Shown here: positions 63,962-64,000 of the stretch, in pieces
Numbering within the stretch: the stretch's first letter is position 1
How the letters are laid out: each line of letters opens with the position of its first letter
DNA from: Pedobacter sp. JY14-1
GTDB lineage: Bacteria; Bacteroidota; Bacteroidia; Sphingobacteriales; Sphingobacteriaceae
DNA: 64,000 nucleotides
Assembly (NCBI RefSeq): GCF_029269825.1
Contig: NZ_JARJHU010000008.1
Location: forward strand, 496,001 to 560,000
Reading direction: 5' to 3'
Program-made: the position numbers and the translations under genes
The notes under the pieces: generated by a model
The model's input: the letters and a program-made list of their open reading frames with translations, nothing else
Told to the model about the DNA's origin: nothing
The model's database searches: none

Positions 63962-64000
63962 ATGGTAAGAGCCCTGCGTACACTGTTCAATGAGCGGTTC
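63962..64000 (+). CDS. Possible start of the next operon gene, cut by window edge
   Basis: An ATG at 63962 opens 13 codons to the edge (MVRALRTLFNERF). The ATG overlapping the amidotransferase stop at 63945 closes after seven codons, so it is not the start of a real gene. Too little is visible to name a family. Confidence 0.3.
   Translation, partial: MVRALRTLFNERF

Overview
This window looks like chromosomal DNA of a Bacteroidota bacterium, most likely Sphingobacteriaceae (Pedobacter-like). The reasons are several families largely confined to that phylum (DUF6427, DUF4834, DUF2480, DUF3109), promoters of the TTG/TAnnTTTG type, few Shine-Dalgarno sequences, and TATCTTTG-type -7 boxes close to start codons. 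Nearly every base is coding; no gene-free stretch exceeds 300 bases (the longest is about 283 bp, 60511-60793). I saw no rRNA, tRNA, IS element or CRISPR array.

Region 1 (1-17654, minus strand, clearly more AT-rich than the rest) is a surface-polysaccharide locus. It reads gmd, a Wza-like SLBB exporter and a Wzz-like chain-length protein. Then follows a tightly coupled legionaminic acid block: legB, legC, legH, legI, legG, a CBS-guanylyltransferase (ptmE-like), legF, ptmF-like and ptmA-like genes. It ends with a WbuX/WbuY/WbuZ amidation trio, a hexapeptide acyltransferase and a Wzx flippase cut by the window edge. The predicted product is a CMP-activated legionaminic acid carrying an amidino-type substituent.

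Region 2 (17709-22766) holds an outer-membrane protein, a 54-residue zinc-ribbon protein, a cupin, an aminopeptidase P and a CotH-family lipoprotein. Region 3 (22889-31296, minus) is a self-contained oxidative L-fucose catabolic operon: GH29 alpha-L-fucosidase, FucP permease, UxaA-type dehydratase, two SDR dehydrogenases, an FAH-family hydrolase and a lactonase-type amidohydrolase. Together they would turn fucosides into pyruvate and lactate.

Region 4 (31412-47287, minus) is mainly housekeeping and envelope: rfbA, DUF3109, DUF3108, DUF2480, a PpiD/SurA-type foldase, lptC, an outer-membrane barrel, coaX, DUF6427, an MJ1255-type glycosyltransferase, an LpxH-like phosphoesterase, a YfhO-type membrane protein, DUF4834, ywbE and uvrB.

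Region 5 (47416-58629, mostly plus) has upp and a YjjG-type nucleotidase, then a second glycan locus (flippase, two methyltransferases, three glycosyltransferases) interrupted by a large tricorn-like S41 protease, and a DJ-1/PfpI protein. Region 6 (58702-64000) is typA with a clear promoter and an unusual phased repeat array upstream. Divergent from it is an operon of an ATP-grasp enzyme, a GCS2-type carboxylate-amine ligase and a class I glutamine amidotransferase that runs off the right edge; it is the best candidate here for an uncharacterised biosynthetic system.
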